DNA of 64,000 bases from Blasia pusilla (taxonomy: Eukaryota; Marchantiophyta; Marchantiopsida; Blasiales): contig CM114273.1 in the NCBI GenBank assembly GCA_050084515.1, positions 27,590,001 through 27,654,000 of the forward strand, read 5' to 3'. The stretch's first letter is position 1. Every line of letters begins with the position of its first letter. The notes under the pieces are model-generated. The model did not search any database, had not been told where the DNA came from, and was given only the letters and a program-made list of their open reading frames with translations. Below, piece after piece: positions 1 to 12,141 of this stretch. The translations under genes and the position numbers were made by a program.

Positions 1-296
1 TATTACAGATCACTAGGAACAGGAGTATGATTTCTAGGTGGTGCATAGACCTAGGACGTTCAACCAGGATGCAGATGGTTTGAGCCGTAACCCATGCCCG
101 AGTCAGCAAGCTGCGATTGGAGCTCGTTGGCATGGAGAGAGTGATGAGGAGTTGGAGCCAGGATGGCACACGTCAACCTATTTGGGCTTGTTGGCTATGG
201 AGAGCCAGATTTCTTAGACTTCAATGGCGAGGTCTGATGAAGAGTCCTTAGATCCAGAGGCTGGTGAGGAGACGATAAATGGCCGAGATATTCACC
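1..296 (+). repeat. Ty3/gypsy (DNMT-type) fragment, RNase H-integrase linker
   Basis: This stretch aligns by eye with 34400-34692 of the large gypsy element. It shares the wording around 'cagatggg..gtcgtaacccatgcccgagtcagcaag' in pieces, then the repeated 'atggagagagtgatgaggag' and 'gagtccttagatcc' blocks. It is therefore the end of RNase H and the linker before integrase from a second, diverged copy of the same family. The similarity stops near 'gatattca', where the MULE copy A sequence begins. Stops interrupt every frame. Confidence 0.75.
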
Positions 297-579
297 CCCC
301 TAGGTACACCATAATGGTCCCATGTAACCTGATTTGAGTCCCACCGCCTTCCTCAGCAGTATATCTTGAACGCTCTACAATGTGACATCCATCCAATATC
401 AATATGTGCTCCGTCCTTGGAAATACCATGATGGCAATTCCACAGGTAGTAGGAATCCAACACGTCTGAGAGAAGAGAAGAAGCCTACGCCTTCTTTTAC
501 GATACTAGGGGAATGTGCCAAAGTGAAGAAGCCCGCCAGATTGCCTCTTAAGTTGGACCAACAGGGAAAGAGTCCGACC

Positions 580-2805
580 AGGCAACCTGTTGGAATCCGA
601 CAGGTTGCCTGGAAGTGGTTAAAAAGGTGCAGTGGTCAAAAAGTGAAAAGTTGCAAGCCGTGGAAATCCGACGGGTTGCAAAATAGAAGTCCTCGGAGTA
701 CATAGATGATCACATTCGAAAAGACATAAAAGATATTCAGCAAACTTTTAGAAACACCACCATCGTTCGAAAAAATCTTCTCCTTTATTACATCCGAAAG
801 AAGCTCAGAACTGTACATTTGATCTATTCTATGAATTCTTTTGCCTCATCATCAAATAACTCCCTATGTCGCGACCCTCATGACCAAATGAGTGCCAAGC
901 GGAACATCGAAACATTAGCGGGCTCACGCTAAGATGGTTTGCGCGTTGGAGTAGTCTCAAAGAGGAGACAAGAGACGAGACGCGAGTGAGGCTTCGCATT
1001 TCAGATGTTGTGGTCGTGACCGAGAAACCAGGACCAAACGAGGAATGAGACTTGAAAGAAGTCGAGTCTAGGAAGTGGGTTACCAAAGAAAGAATCGGGA
1101 TTTGGAACGCCACTAGCGTTTGAGAGTTTTCGACTGTATTTATGGCCATAACTTTTAGCGCTGAGATGCGTTTGGATTAAATAAGGGTGCGTTAGAAAGC
1201 TTATGGAAAGCCGGTTCAAACGCACTAAGATCTCTGCAAACGCTTAAGCAGCGGCTGAGAAACAACCCGGAAATGACTGTAAGTAGAGTCGGGTTGAGGG
1301 CCACAATGAAGGGCCGCCCGACCCTCCTTTCCCAAAGGGGGGGTGTTATTGGAGAACCCCAGAAGTACTAGTAAAGGGGAAGGTCTTTGAGAGTGCTTGG
1401 AACCCAAACCCCACTTTGGGCGCCACGGGGCGGCTCAAGGGCATGGAACGGAACGCGAGTTTGGGGGTTACGTTGGAAAACGTGCACCAAGTCTATTAAG
1501 GCAATTTTAGACATCCCTCTTGGATTTCACCCCGCGACTCAATTACTTGGGTCTCGGTTTGGAACTCACACGAGGTCCGTTGAACAGTTGGGATGGCTAG
1601 ACGCGCGGATGCCGTTTCAGATCCCTGGACTAACCAGGAAGTCTGTTCCAAGTCTTGAAGGACTTGCCGTGTTTTGGAAACTAGGAACTAAGGAAGGTTG
1701 AGCTTGAGGAGATGCCGAGTTGAGAACTCGGTGGGTTGGAACGCTGGTTGGCCCAGACTCAACTAACGAGAGTGTGTGTTTGGGTGCAGATCGACGATGA
1801 GATCGTGACCTACTGAACGTACGCTTCCGCAACACTAAAGATTGAGGTTCAAGGAGAGTAGGGGCGCGACACCCTACTCCAAACGTTGCAGTCAAGCTGG
1901 GTCCTTGAGTTCTTTGAACTCACTCGTCATCGTCCGAGAGCTCTTGCAAAATTACTTTCGGCCTTGCCCTCCCGATTTTCGGAATCTTTGGAAGTGACGA
2001 TGGTGTCATTACCAAATGGTGGGTCTGGAACCGTAGCTCTCGGCTTCGGTGGAGAGTTGTAAGCCCCAACGAGCCTATCATAATCTGCCTTTGCCTCCTT
2101 GCAAAGGTCAAACAGTTCCTGCCTTTCCTCGAGGCAGAGAATGTTCCTGCCACTTTGCCAGCGCCTTTGATACTCGCCCCTGAAAGGCCCACTAAGTCGA
2201 ACACCAAGTCACCCGGCCTTGAGCAAAGCTCGATGATCGTTTGCATCAGGGCTGGCGACTTTTCCCTTCCTCCAAGTAGTGGGGTACCGTCTTGCATGTA
2301 AATTCCCGGGGGGGAAATTGTATAAACTATCTAAGCTGTACCCATCTGAGCATGGATCCACAGGATCCTGGATCTTGAACACTTGGAAGTTGTACTCGGG
2401 CCGAACAAAGCAGTAAACATAGGAGTGGTCCATCTGTAAAGAAGCACGTTGGAAACAATGTCAACAACTTGGCCACTGGTCTACTCTCAGTATGGTGACA
2501 TAATGTGCAACACGTCACCAAAGAACTTTGCTTGACCCTAGAGAACTTCTTTTAAATACTTACATTGGAGCAACCTGTCGGAGTCCGACGGGTTGTTTTT
2601 GTCCATGACCAACCCGTCGGAAGGCGACGGGTTGCTCTCAGCCAAGCATGGGCTGCTCTAAGCCAGCAACCCGTCGTTTTCTGACGAGTTGCTCTCCCTG
2701 TGTTTTTGGGAAAGATGCAACCCGTCGGAAAGCAATGGGTTGCTCTCAGCCAAGCATGGGCTGCTCTAAGCCAGCAACCTGTCGCCTTCCGACAGGTTGC
2801 TCACG
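580..2805. repeat. Scattered CAACCCGTCGG palindromes, 3' part of cargo gene (copy A)
   Basis: Near-palindromes built from CAACCCGTCGGA and its reverse complement lie at about 580-607 and 651-681, then as a cluster at 2563-2598, 2609-2637, 2663-2693, 2715-2742 and 2774-2803. The cluster occupies the intron between the last two exons of the methyltransferase gene. Each arm is about 12 bp with a 1-5 bp centre. Many show paired changes in both arms, for example CAACCTGTCG opposite CGACAGGTTG. Confidence 0.85.
867..1871. mobile_element. Solo LTR (1005 bp) with 5-bp target duplication
   Basis: The insert begins TGTCGCG and ends CGCGACA, a perfect 7-bp terminal inverted repeat of the TG..CA kind. 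It is flanked by CCCTA at 862-866 and again at 1872-1876. Copy B has the uninterrupted sequence at 38281-38300, which proves an insertion. A related LTR, in reverse orientation and followed by a primer-binding site and gag, lies at 14751-15765. The family is therefore a Ty3/gypsy element, and this copy lost its interior by LTR-LTR recombination. The empty-site comparison makes the call firm. Confidence 0.9.
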
Positions 2806-4977
2806 GACAAAAACAACGTCGGAGATATACAATCTGGAGACAGGAATAGAGCCTTACCTGAATTTGACTCGTTGCGGATCGGAGTGGGTACTCATTCTTG
2901 ATGATCCACGATTGTGCCGTCCTCCACTTTAGCGACCTCTTGACGCAGTGGAGGTTGAAAAGCTCGTCCTCGCTCCCTCCAGTCAAAACTAAGAAGCAGC
3001 CCCTATCACTCAGATAAGCGTCTGCAAAGGAAAATAGGAGCGCGATCTGGTCATAAGAAAGGGGAACATTCCAGTCTGGGACCCTGTCCGACGGATTCTC
3101 GTCCCACAATCGCAACCCCGAGGGCAAATCAGCGATCAATAGATCCACCGCCACCTCTTTGACCACTCCATTGACCGTCCAGGGAGCGTGCCCGTTTCGT
3201 TGAAGCTTCCGTCCCAGCGTTGTCAATTTATCAATGGCGGGTGTCGACGCTTGAGAACTGAAACTTTTCAGCTCATCAAGTAAATTCGTGAACCGAAGGA
3301 GGACGCTTGTCCGGGTCATTGTTTCTCTATGTCTTCCCAAGGATGATGGACTGTATTCTCCTTGGGACAACCCTGGCGCCTCTCGCTTCCGCTTCTCCCG
3401 AGTCTGCCGTTGGCTTGTCGGGGCCTCTATGACCTCAGACTCTGGTGGGGTTTTTTTCGCGGAGGACGTGGTCCAACCCTCTCTCCCCGCTCGCCCGGAC
3501 GATTCCGGCTCTGACCTTGAATCTTCAGCCTCTCTTTGGGAAGACTCGGCCTTGGAATTCTTCGCTCCCCTCGCCTTGCCTTTGAGACCCGCTGTGGATT
3601 TGTCTTTGGCTGTGTGGACCTTGGAAGCCAACTCCGCTGTCTTGAGGGCTTGCTCTTCCGCATCTCCTTCGAAAAAGTCTTCAAGTTGCACAAAATTGGG
3701 GATGTCGTCTTGTCCTGCGGCCACTGCATCATAAAGCACGCGCAAATCTTTCTCGGTAATGTCGTCAGGGTCGTTGAAGTCCAGCCAAATCGGGAAATTC
3801 TCCACCTCCCAATCGGACATGCGCTGAGCCATCTCCGTGTCGTACATGGAGAATGTCTCTCCATTAGGCGGAGAAGCCCACAATTTGCAGGCTGCCGGTA
3901 TTTTTCCCCAGGTACCTGCATTCTTACAATGGATGAGGTACTTGAACACCATCCGTTGGGCAGCTCTTAGTCGAACTGAATCGGCCGCCTGCTCTTGAAG
4001 ATCTCACTTCTTCTTTGCGAGATCCCTTTTGTTCCCCTCGATTTCTTCGTCAAGGTCTGCCTGAGGGAGGACGCAATCCTTGAACATCATCTTGAAACCT
4101 GGGTTTTTGATGGGCTTGTCCCAGATGTCATCGAGCCAAAGTTCAAAATCTATAGCACTTTCTAGGTTTGCTTCATCCGGAATGGGCTCTATTCTTTTGA
4201 GCTCCGCTTGGAGACCGTCCAGCATGGACTTCCCGATAAGCCGCAACGCGTCCCAGAACGACCATCCATTCGCGGAGCCAGTGGGAGATCACTGGATCAG
4301 AAACACCCGGAGGATGGTGTGCCGCCCTCTTTTGGGCCTCTGTGCCCTCGAGACTGATTTTCATCAGTCGGATTCTCCTAAATTCGCTTATTCCAGACAA
4401 CGCAAATCAATGCACGCGATCGAGAGAGACTTTCTCCCCAATCCGACCTTGCGGATCTTCATCCCTTTTTCGCTGGCGCTTGATAATCGCCTTTAGCTCC
4501 TTGTAAAACTCCGGACCAAGTTCGGGGTTGAGAATGGCGATGTAGCGGTTGCTTGCCGTGTACTTCATAGTTGCAGATACTGCAGCTTGGATGAATTTTG
4601 CACGCTCAGACACAGATACTTTCTCCCTCCTCTCCAGCTCCAATGCAGCGCTCTTCTTCGCGGCCTGTATCTTCGACCAACAAAGGATTGTGACGGCTGC
4701 ATCTTGGGAAATAAACGAATTTTCCCAAGTCTTCTTTTTGATTTGTGCACCCTTTGCCAACATATGATTTACTAGGGCGTCGCCCAAGAACCCCTTGTAC
4801 TCTACCGGGTGCGTCGTAAGCACTTTCTTCACCCGATCGCAATCCTGGATCCAGTGGTGGGTGACATTCCCCTCCGATACAATCCTGCACATCCAAACTC
4901 AATATAAGAAATTTTGTAAGGTACATGGGTTCCATTTTTTCACAGCTCAAGGTCGGATTCTAGCAACGAGCTAAATT

Positions 4978-5590
4978 ATGCAACCCATCGGAGTTCGACG
5001 GATTGCATTCAGATTTGTGATTGCCTGGTTTCAACCCGACGGACTCCGACGGGTTGTCAGATAGTCCGTATCAAAAGTGAACATAGCAACCCGTCCGAGT
5101 CCGACAGGTTGTGCAATTGCAATGAAAGCTGCAATTTGACGCGAAAAATGTAGCTTCCAACTTCCGAATGCAACTTGTCAGACTCTGACGAGTTGCTTTC
5201 GGCCAAAAACATCAAAAAACCTCCAAAAACAGCTTTGAGTCAAGCAAACTGTCAGACTCCGACGAGTTGCTTTCTTCAAAAAACATCCAAAAAATACGGC
5301 GAGTCGAGCAACTCGTCGGACTCCGACGAGTTGCTTTCTTCAAAATACATCCAAAGAATGCGGCCAGTCGAGCAACTCGTCGAACTCCAACGAGTTGCTT
5401 TGGGCCAAAAACATACTAAACCTAAGGTCAATCGAATAACTCGTCGGACTCCGACGAGTTGCTTTCGGCCAAAAACATCCTAACCCATTGATCAATCAAG
5501 CAACACGTCAAAGTCCAACAAGTTGCGTTCGGCCAAAAACATCCCAAAAACAGTGGCGTCTCAAACAACTTGTCGGAGTCGACGGTTTGC
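4978..5590. repeat. Intronic palindrome array, ~65 bp period (copy A)
   Basis: Three palindromes at 4978-5008, 5033-5057 and 5084-5112 are followed by a regular array at about 5168, 5237, 5307, 5370, 5434, 5499 and 5563. The core in the array is CAACTCGTCGGA and its complement. The spacer repeatedly contains GGCCAAAAACATCC. The whole array fills the intron between the ParB-like exon and the long methyltransferase exon. The counterpart in copy B is 41560-42260. Confidence 0.9.
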
Positions 5591-6545
5591 AGCAAGAAAA
5601 AACTTACGTGTTCATGGCATGCATGGCCATCTCCACCGTCGCCATGTGATGAGGGTATGGATGAAGGACCACTGCCTTCACGCAAAAATGTGCCTCCAAG
5701 GAGTTTGGGCGCTCCTCTGCACACTTTGTCCACGCCATAAACCTGTGATTTCCATCCCAGATGAAGAAATGCAAATTCCTCATCCAGCTGAATTCTGTCC
5801 CCTCTACTTGCCTTCTGAATTCCTGATCTCTCATCCTCCAGAATGTGTCGAGCTTTTCCAAGTCCTCCTCTGTAACCAGCGCTTGGGTTCCATGGTCATC
5901 GTAAGGCTGAACATAGAATGAAGGGAAGCTGTCGACGTAGGATGCTGTCGCCGCCGATTGTTTGAGCTTCGCAATATCCTCGTCAGACTGAATTTCGCGG
6001 ACGTACTCCATTGTCCACAATCGGCAGAGTGGAATTCTTGGGGCATTGTGGCCCTCCATCAGTGTCATCTGCTTTACCACCTGTCACAACTGGGACAAGA
6101 TCAGTAAGATACACTGAATTGCCAATGAATTGAAAGATGGGCCTTCACATAATTCAAAAAATCCAGATCCTCTCTTACCCGCTCGAAGATTGGGTCGGTT
6201 TCTTGACCAGCCAATATCTCTGAGACAGCATTTGGAAAGTCCACTGGAAACTCGTCGATCCAATAGAGTCGATTTCTTCCGCCGGGCTTGGAGACGAGGA
6301 TGACCGCTCTCCTGCTTCTTCAGCAATGTCCACCATCTCCACGTTGGCGATCCTCATGACCTCATCGTCCATGATTTGAACTTCGGCCGTTTCTGCTATA
6401 TTGATTGTGTCCCCGGACTTAATCGAGGACATTTCCCGCATCTCAACACTTTTGGTTGGACGGGCAAGGCTATCTTCAATGGCTATTTCTTTTTCCCTCC
6501 TCGCTTTAGCCAATTCTGCTCTCCTCACCGATGCGTCCAGACGCT

Positions 6546-7735
6546 TATCACTAGAAGAATTGTGTGGTTTTTATGAATAGGCTTTAAATGACTTGCCGAA
6601 AGAATGACTCAAAGTATGACTAAAATGGTTTAGTCCTAAAATTTAAGGTTGCAGAACTCACCTAGTCATGTACTTATTACTAAAGTAGTTATCAATACCC
6701 TTTAGTAAAGACTAGTCGTACTTCTTTCACTTGCCTAGTAATACTGAGTCATAAATAATGACTAGCGTGTTTTTGTGGTCTCATGCTCCAATGATAACGT
6801 GTCTTTTAATGTTTTTGGGATATATAAATCTTTATATGTCCTACATTCCTAGGATTGGGTTTCCCCTCAGGAAAAAAATTGAACATTCTTGCACCCTTGG
6901 TTAAGGCGGAAACGTACTAAAAGAGGGCTCACGTATGAAGAGAAGGTTCCACGTCTCTCTGCCATTTTCATGTCATCATGGATTTAACAAATTTTTCGCA
7001 TCTTGCGTTTAGCAGCCACAAGTTAACACAAGCCAAGGTCCTAAATCCTTCAACGCTTCACATCTGGCAATTAGCTCTCCATGCTCAAACCAAAAAGGAA
7101 AGACCACTTTACGGTTCATGATTTTTAATTCCATGTGTGAGTGGTCATATGAAGTTTTTTCTCTTGCCCTTTGTTCCACGTTAAAGGATCCACTAGTAGG
7201 AATATTTTACGATTTTAGGGCACCCTATGGAGGGTGGAGGGTACAAAAAGACACGCCAAGAAGAAAGAAGAGCGCCTTGAGAAGGATTGTTTCTAGTCTT
7301 GACGACATTTTCATTGTATTATGCAGTTAACTTCCTCTCCCACCATTGGATGGTAATGAAACCTGGCACACATCAAGGCCTTATATTCCTCCACATCTTG
7401 CCAATTAGCTCTCGGTGCTCAAACGAGAAATGAAAGATCACTTTTAGGGTTTAAGATTTTTAATTCCATGTGTGAGTGTTCATTTGTAATTTTTTCTTTC
7501 TCACTCTGTTCCTGGGTTAGGGTTTCCATCTAGGAGGAAGTCTTCTGATTTTTGGGCCCCATGTGGAGGGTGGAGGGTACAAAAAGCGACGCCAAGAAGG
7601 AGGAAGAGGGCGTCAAGTAGGATTGCTTTTAGTCTTGACGACATTTTCATTGTATCATGCAGTTAACTTTCTCTCCCACCATTGGATGGTGATGAAACCT
7701 GGCACACATGAAGGCCTTAAATTTCTCGCTTTTCA
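6546..7735. mobile_element. ~1.2 kb insertion in the cargo gene, with a ~342-bp tandem duplication
   Basis: The coding sequence of the N-terminal exon is continuous on both sides (reverse-strand reading ..KRVADEK before it and DKRLDASV.. after it) but is interrupted here by AT-rich, stop-filled DNA. Inside, about 7031-7372 and 7373-7715 are two copies of the same unit. Both carry 'ggagggtggagggtacaaaaag', in pieces, and 'tcttgacgacattttcattgta'. I see no transposase and no clear terminal repeats. The first part (6546-7030) has no recognisable feature. Confidence 0.55.
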
Positions 7736-8233
7736 TCGGCGACCCTTTTCTTCAAGGCCTGCGACCTCTCAGCCTCTGCGTTCTGTTTATCGAGCGCCTC
7801 TTGTACACGTTTCGCAAGAAGCTCCTGGTTGTGTATCTCCACTTCCCTTTCCCGCTCCTCGATTTCTTGCTGCCTTATCTCATTTGCCGAATGAGGCCCT
7901 GGAGATGGTGACGCAGGAGTCCTAATGGACTTGAGAGTGAAGCTCCCAGACTTGTTTGCTTGAGATTTTTTCCTCGTCATTTTTCCCGGAAATGCCTCCA
8001 CCTATGTCCACGATGAATTGCTTGATCAGTCGCCTTGCTGATATCGAGATGAGTCGCCTTGATGGGTAGCTCGAATTGTCTCGCGGTCATTTGGTCGAAC
8101 CGTCTCGCGATCGTTCGCTTGTATTGTCTCGCGATGACTCGCGGTGTGAAGCGCCCCTTGGTATCTGATCAGCTGCTGCGCGGGAGAGCAATGGAGATCA
8201 CGAAATGAGAAACCGAAAATGGGCGATTTCTCC

Positions 8234-8243
8234 CCTATTTATA
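8234..8243 (-). promoter_or_regulatory. Candidate TATA box of the MULE cargo gene (copy A)
   Basis: The plus strand has CTATTTATAC, giving GTATAAATAG in the gene's direction. It matches copy B in sequence and position relative to the palindrome array. Confidence 0.6.
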
Positions 8244-8329
8244 CTTTTCTAGCCGTTGGGCTGACCGTTGGGTCGCGTCGTCCTTCTGACGGCGACGTGC
8301 CGGCCGTTACGGAAGTCTAGACGTGAAAA

Positions 8330-8960
8330 ATGGCAACCCGTCGGAGACCGACAGGTTGCGCGCCTTCGCCGTCCTGGGATGAGAACGCGAGGTGCGCGAG
8401 CAACCCGTTGGAGACCGACAGGTTGAGCGCCTCCGCTGTCTTTGGACAAGAACGCGAGGTACCCGCGCAACCCGTCGGAGACCGACATGTTGCGCGCCTC
8501 CGCCGTGTTTGGGATGGGAACGAGACGTACCCAGGTAATCCGTCGGAGACCGTTGGGTTGCACGCTTCCCTCGTCAAGGCTTAAGAATGCGGGCTTCCCG
8601 CGCAACTCTTCGGAGTCCGACAGGTTGCACACTTCATGTAAGTACCACAAGGCGAGGCCCTTGCGCAACCCGTTGGAGGGAAACGGGTTGCACGCCTTGC
8701 CGTCTTTGGGCAAATAGGTGCGGCACCCGTGGAATTCGTCGGGAACAGACGGTTTGCACGCCTCCGGCATCTTCGGGCAAGAAGGAGCGGTATCCGAGCA
8801 ACTCATCGGAGAACGACGAGTTGCCAGCTTTGACCATGTTTGGCAGAAGCGTGCAACCCGTCCGAAGCCCACGGGTTGCAGGCTTTGGTTAGCTTGTGGA
8901 AATTTTTGAGTTACCAGGACTCCGACGGGTTCCAACAAAATGAAGTGTGCTTCGCAACCC
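8330..8960. repeat. Divergent-promoter palindrome array, ~67 bp period (copy A)
   Basis: Palindromes of the form GCAACCCGTCGGAG / CCGACAGGTTGC recur at about 8333, 8400, 8466, 8533, 8601, 8665, 8730, 8797 and 8853. The spacers carry GCGCCTCCGCCGTCTT and GGACAAGAACGCGAGGTACC variants. The array lies between the start of the minus-strand cargo gene (8001) and the plus-strand transposase (9171), so it occupies the shared upstream region of both. The counterpart in copy B is 43479-44180. Confidence 0.9.
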
Positions 8961-11117
8961 ACGTCTCTACTTCCCAAATCCGGTAACTCATTGCAACAGA
9001 ATTGAATGTGTTGCAACAGAATTGGATCCATTGTGTCAGACAATGTCACCTACCGAATTCATCTTGTCAGTAAAAATCTGTCAGGAGTATCTATTTTCCT
9101 ATTCACTGTAAATTAAAAATTCTCATTCTCTTTCTCATTCTCACCCTCCTCCCGTACAAAATTTCTGGGAATGGATAATTATGTGAAGCTCACTTGTGGC
9201 AGTCATCTGGCGGCCCTTCCTCAATCAGAAATCATTCGACCCTAGGCTCGTGAGTCTTTCATAGCAGTGGATGAAAATTTTCTCTCTCTTCGATTTCTTC
9301 TCTAAATTGGAACCATCTTTGTATCCAAGGATGTTAGGGTGGACGATACGGAGGACATAATAGGTGAGACGGTCTGGCTAGTGACCTCAGACCGTAAAGT
9401 ATGTAATCTCCTACCTCTAGCAAATGGTCAATACAGAGTTTACGGCCTGCCCCTGAATTCGTCTGTTTCCCAAGTAGATGGTCTAGAATTTCCTAGTGCT
9501 CCGAGCTCTACGTTTGCAACTCCAAGCTCTGCAGATCTGGCTTCAACTCCAACTTCACACGCTCGTAACAATGTTGTTCTTCTTGAAGAGATTCCGAATG
9601 TTATCAACCTCAGTGGATCTGTCGGACACCAACCGGGCCCTCTGTCCGCCTACTCGTTCCTCTTGCAAGTATCAGGCAATAGTTTGCTTTCGTCTCTGGC
9701 CTTGAAAATGTTCAAGCACATTCTTGTGAGCTGCCGCCCACGTACGATGGTAATTGCATTTTTGAGTTGCCTCCACTTGCTGCTCCTGCTCAAAAGAAAG
9801 ATGGAGGACGCCTGAAGGGTATGGACAGAAAGTCTGATTGTCATCGATGGTGCAGGCTTCAACGGACTAGTGCTTCAATTCCATATGGTCCTTGGATTTT
9901 CTTCCGCCGCCAATGCGTGGGAGCCTTGGAGTGTAGAAGTCCAAATGCCCGTATCTAGAGCGCAACGGGCGAGTCAATACGTCGTAATTCCCTCCCAATA
10001 ATGCAAAAACTCTATACGAGGTCGATGCCACCATACCGCCGGGAGGCCATCGATGTCCTCATTGTCAGGCTTCGCCCTTCTGCGTTGGAGCGTGTCCTGC
10101 ATACATATTTTTCATTGTCCACGACTTGGGCTCCACGTCAGAGTACACAAGGCTGGCAGTTCATGTTGGCTCCCACACTCATCTTGTGACCGATGCAATT
10201 CGGAGACACATCAAGGAGGATGTGGCGAAGAAAGTAGCCGAGGTCTACAGAAACTCTCCGGGTTCAAAGCCCGGAGTGATCAAGCTCACCATGGCATCAC
10301 AAATTTGTGAACAATTGCTTGGAATCCCTGGACAGGGCGAGATCACGGCGGTTGAGGAGAAACAACTCTGGGAAAATCTCGCATTTCTCGCTGATCCTGA
10401 ATGCTTCCGGAATTTGCTGCGTCAAATACGAGTTCTGGATGGGAAGACGGCCGAAATGGATGCCCTTGCCAGAATCAAGGCCAACTCCAAATTTCCATTC
10501 ATTCAGAGATGGCAGTTCATGGGCCAAGGAGGCGAGGGATCCAAGGCCTATGTCTTCAAAATGTCAACCACAGGTCCGTTGAGTGGCCTCGATCTTATAG
10601 ATCGAATGAGGGAAGGGGAAGATCTTTACGGGAGCTGGGTAAGCTTTGATATTTGCTCAGAGTCTTTGAACGGATGGTTGACAATGGGTGCTCACGTTTA
10701 TGACCATGTGGAGAAGGGACTCAAAACTATATTTGTCTGTGAAGTAAAGGCAAAGACGTTGGCAGTTTGAAGATGTGCTGGTTACTCTTATTGGAGGTGG
10801 TGAAGGAAAACAAAAGGCCACCTCCGGAAATTTATGGGTTCATGGCAGACAATGCACAACCTGGGTGGATTGCTATCCGGGAAGTGTTCTGGGGTGGAGA
10901 GGTGTGATACCCACAATTTTGTACTTCGGAAGAAATTTATCTTTTTATTGAACAAAGACTCTTGTACATTATGGTTTTGATTATTATATATGATGATGGA
11001 GAAGAAAGAGTAAGATTCATGTGAATCACAAAGCTCCTAAGACAAGGCAGAGAGATGGAAGGTCAAGGATTTGCCTTAGAGGAGAAGCAAAAGCAGTAAC
11101 GAAGTATAAAGGACCAA

Positions 11118-11290
11118 CGCAAAGCTTAGCGAAGCTTAACGAAGCTTAGCGAAGCTCTGTACACGAAGTACTTTGCTCTTAAGCGAAGCACGAAGAGCGA
11201 AGCATGAAGCACGAAGAACGAAGCACGAAGAGAATGAAGAATGAAGAGCTTCGTCTTCAAGAAATTCAGCGCAGTGAAGCTCAGTATGAT
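11118..11290 (+). repeat. GAAGC/ACGAAG short tandem repeat inside the LTR
   Basis: Overlapping copies of 'acgaagctt', 'gcgaagc' and 'gcacgaaga' fill about 170 bp of the 10903-12113 LTR. The pattern is a degenerate hexa- to nonamer microsatellite with both strands purine/pyrimidine biased. It is part of the LTR and not a gene. Confidence 0.75.
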
Positions 11291-12123
11291 TGTGATTCGA
11301 ACCGGCACATAGTTAAAACAGTTAGCCTAGGAAGAGGCGCAACCATTTGTATCAGATAGACAGTTAGGAAAATTTTGTTCTCCGGATTCCTAGGGATCAT
11401 CGGAAAAGGAAAGCACACCATAGATCTAGGTAGATACAAATATTGAAGAGACACCAACTTCATCAAGAACGTTTAGGATCTTGGAAACGCTCCTACTCCC
11501 GAGAATATTTAAGAAACAGGACAGAAGCTACAATTATCATTCGCTCATGAAGTCCTTATGCTGTAGAAATGGTCCGAGCAAGAGAGTAGTACCCTCTTGA
11601 GCTTGTATACACTTTGAAGTCTTCCCATTCTTGATGGAATAATAAACCACTCATTCATTCATTCTGATGTGCGATGCTTACGTTTGGATAGTCCTTTTGG
11701 ATCTGCAGCGTGAAGAGTGTAATCAGACAAACCTTTCTCATCAATAGAATAATCAACATGGAGTTGTATGAAATCTGTTTGACAGAGAGTAGCCTGCCAA
11801 GACGGATTGAGTTCCGAAAGTAGGAGAAGCCAACCTTATTGTTGAGATCTCTGTGAGGTTCCTAGATGTCGAGAGAACAATTTTCCTGAACGTGCTTTAA
11901 ATTCCACTAGAGAGAATTGAAGAAGAAAACATGGGTACTAAGAAGGACCGAAAGATGTTACTAGAATACTACATTTGAATTACATAATCAACCACACTAT
12001 CTTTACAACATAATAATCACTTTATCCTCTCTTTTCATCCAACAATGATCCTCTTGGGGATCGAACTCTACAAATGACTGTAAATTAGAAACACTTGTAC
12101 ATTACATATAGCAAGAAACTTTT

Positions 12124-12141
12124 TGGCGCCGCTGCCGGGGA
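12124..12141 (+). other. Primer-binding site of the 10903 retrotransposon
   Basis: The 18 bases TGGCGCCGCTGCCGGGGA lie 10 bp after the LTR end. They match the form of the primer site found in many plant Ty3/gypsy elements, with one change from the commonest version I know (GTTGCC to GCTGCC). The site fixes the element's orientation as plus. Confidence 0.85.

Larger units (their letters stand above)
1920..8001 (-). pseudogene. MULE-A cargo gene: ParB-like plus N4/N6 DNA methyltransferase-like protein
   Basis: Exons read from the minus strand are: N-terminal coiled-coil-like exon 8001 to about 7735 (rich in Glu, Arg, Gln); its continuation 6545-6179; ParB-like exon 6080-5608; long exon 4884-2858; last exon 2433-1920. 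Splice signals are visible: GTAAGA after 6179, GTAAGT after 5608, GTAAGG after 2858, and CAG before 6080, 4884 and 2433. The ParB/sulfiredoxin-like part has IPLCRL near its start, a DEDIAKL stretch and FIWDGNHR. The methyltransferase part has ADLPSG where DPPY is expected (beta-class motif IV first), then GCFLVLTGG. In the last exon it has EKSPALM, RPGDLVFDL and GLSGAS, matching the KP..PGD.vlDpf.GSGTT region. The copy is broken by the 1.2 kb insertion, a 2-bp deletion near 6264, an in-frame stop near 4407, and frameshifts near 4250 and 2130. The domain calls are by motif only. Confidence 0.6.

Noticed and set aside
3288-3970. Plus-strand ORFs of 144-148 codons opposite the methyltransferase exon
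   Set aside because: They are antisense shadows of the well-supported long exon; copy B has equivalents only because the coding strand is conserved.
5640-6080. Bacterial contamination or plasmid partition locus because of the ParB-like domain
   Set aside because: The domain sits in a spliced gene with GT-AG introns inside a transposon nested in plant-type elements.
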